Position numbers and translations under genes: made by a program
From: DASVAL01 sp035649575
GTDB taxonomy: Bacteria > Planctomycetota > UBA1135 > UBA2386
Assembly: GCA_035649575.1 (NCBI GenBank)
Contig: DASRJH010000040.1
Span: 1 to 6,234, forward strand
Length of the DNA stretch: 6,234 nucleotides
Direction: 5' to 3'
Part shown: positions 6,113-6,234 of the stretch, piece after piece
How the letters are laid out: every line of letters starts with the position of its first letter
Numbering within the stretch: position 1 is the first letter of the stretch
The notes under the pieces: model-generated
What the model was told of the DNA's origin: nothing
Databases searched by the model: none
What the model saw: the letters and a program-made list of their open reading frames with translations, nothing else

Positions 6113-6122
6113 GGTCGCGACC
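6113..6122. promoter_or_regulatory. 10-bp perfect palindrome upstream of the glycosylase gene
   Basis: GGTCGCGACC reads the same on both strands and starts 18 bp before the glycosylase ATG. Short self-complementary sites are common by chance in GC-rich DNA, so a regulatory role is weakly supported. No -35/-10 pair was convincing in the 66-bp gap. Confidence 0.2.
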
Positions 6123-6161
6123 GCCGGGCAACCGAGCAGCGGCGCAAGACCCAACCGGTAC

Positions 6162-6234
6162 TCAGATGTCGCGGAAACCGAGCACGACGAGCAGGCACGG
6201 CCCGAAGGCGATCACCTCGATGCCGGCCTTCCTC
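6162..6234 (-). CDS. C-terminal end of an unidentified gene (5' partial)
   Basis: The minus-strand frame enters from the right edge and ends at TGA (6162-6164), giving 23 residues: RKAGIEVIAFGP, then CLLVVLGFRDI. The codons are GC-ending like the other genes, and the short hydrophobic stretch ending in a charged tail looks like a real C-terminus. Too little is present to assign a family. It would lie upstream of the glycosylase gene on the same strand, 66 bp away. Confidence 0.4.
   Translation of the reverse strand, partial: RKAGIEVIAFGPCLLVVLGFRDI

Overview
The window is 6.2 kb of strongly GC-rich bacterial DNA. It holds five well-supported protein-coding genes (one cut by the left edge), a short gene tail at the right edge, a probable gene remnant and several inverted repeats. 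The sequence does not settle the taxon. High GC, a DUF4388 protein, a bacterial SMUG1-type glycosylase and a GTAG-headed REP-like palindrome together suggest a GC-rich proteobacterium or a myxobacterium-like lineage, probably environmental. I see no phage genes, intact insertion sequence, CRISPR array, tRNA or rRNA.

Layout, left to right. (1) 1-1653, plus strand: a fused double permease of the PhnE type, which is the membrane part of a phosphonate- or phosphorus-oxyanion ABC importer. Its start lies left of the window. (2) 1674-3146, minus strand: a 490-residue DUF4388 / PatA-N-like protein with a helical C-terminal domain, an acidic stretch and an Ala/Lys/Pro tail. It converges tail to tail with the permease across 20 bp. 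(3) A 114-bp divergent intergenic region with an inverted repeat. (4) 3261-4292, plus: an APH/choline-kinase-fold phosphotransferase with its catalytic residues. (5) A 156-bp gap holding a REP-like palindrome. (6) 4449-5087, plus: an ECF-type RNA polymerase sigma factor with no anti-sigma gene beside it in this window. (7) 5088-5384: a decayed-looking strip with two hairpins, what looks like the last ~40 codons of a class C beta-lactamase-family serine hydrolase (minus strand), and a tiny reading frame with a good Shine-Dalgarno site just downstream of the next gene. (8) 5385-6095, minus: a SMUG1-family (UDG family 3) uracil-DNA glycosylase. (9) 6162-6234, minus: the last 23 codons of an unidentified gene.

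The genes do not form one obvious pathway. They look like separate housekeeping or accessory functions: phosphorus-compound uptake, a signalling-type protein, a small-molecule kinase, an alternative sigma factor and base-excision repair. The only plausible co-directional pair with a functional link is kinase then sigma factor, and a REP-like hairpin separates them. I found no convincing new multi-gene system. The most unusual material is the 5.09-5.38 kb strip, where a gene remnant, a SD-led mini-ORF and two inverted repeats crowd into 300 bp, and the repeat-rich tail of the DUF4388 protein.
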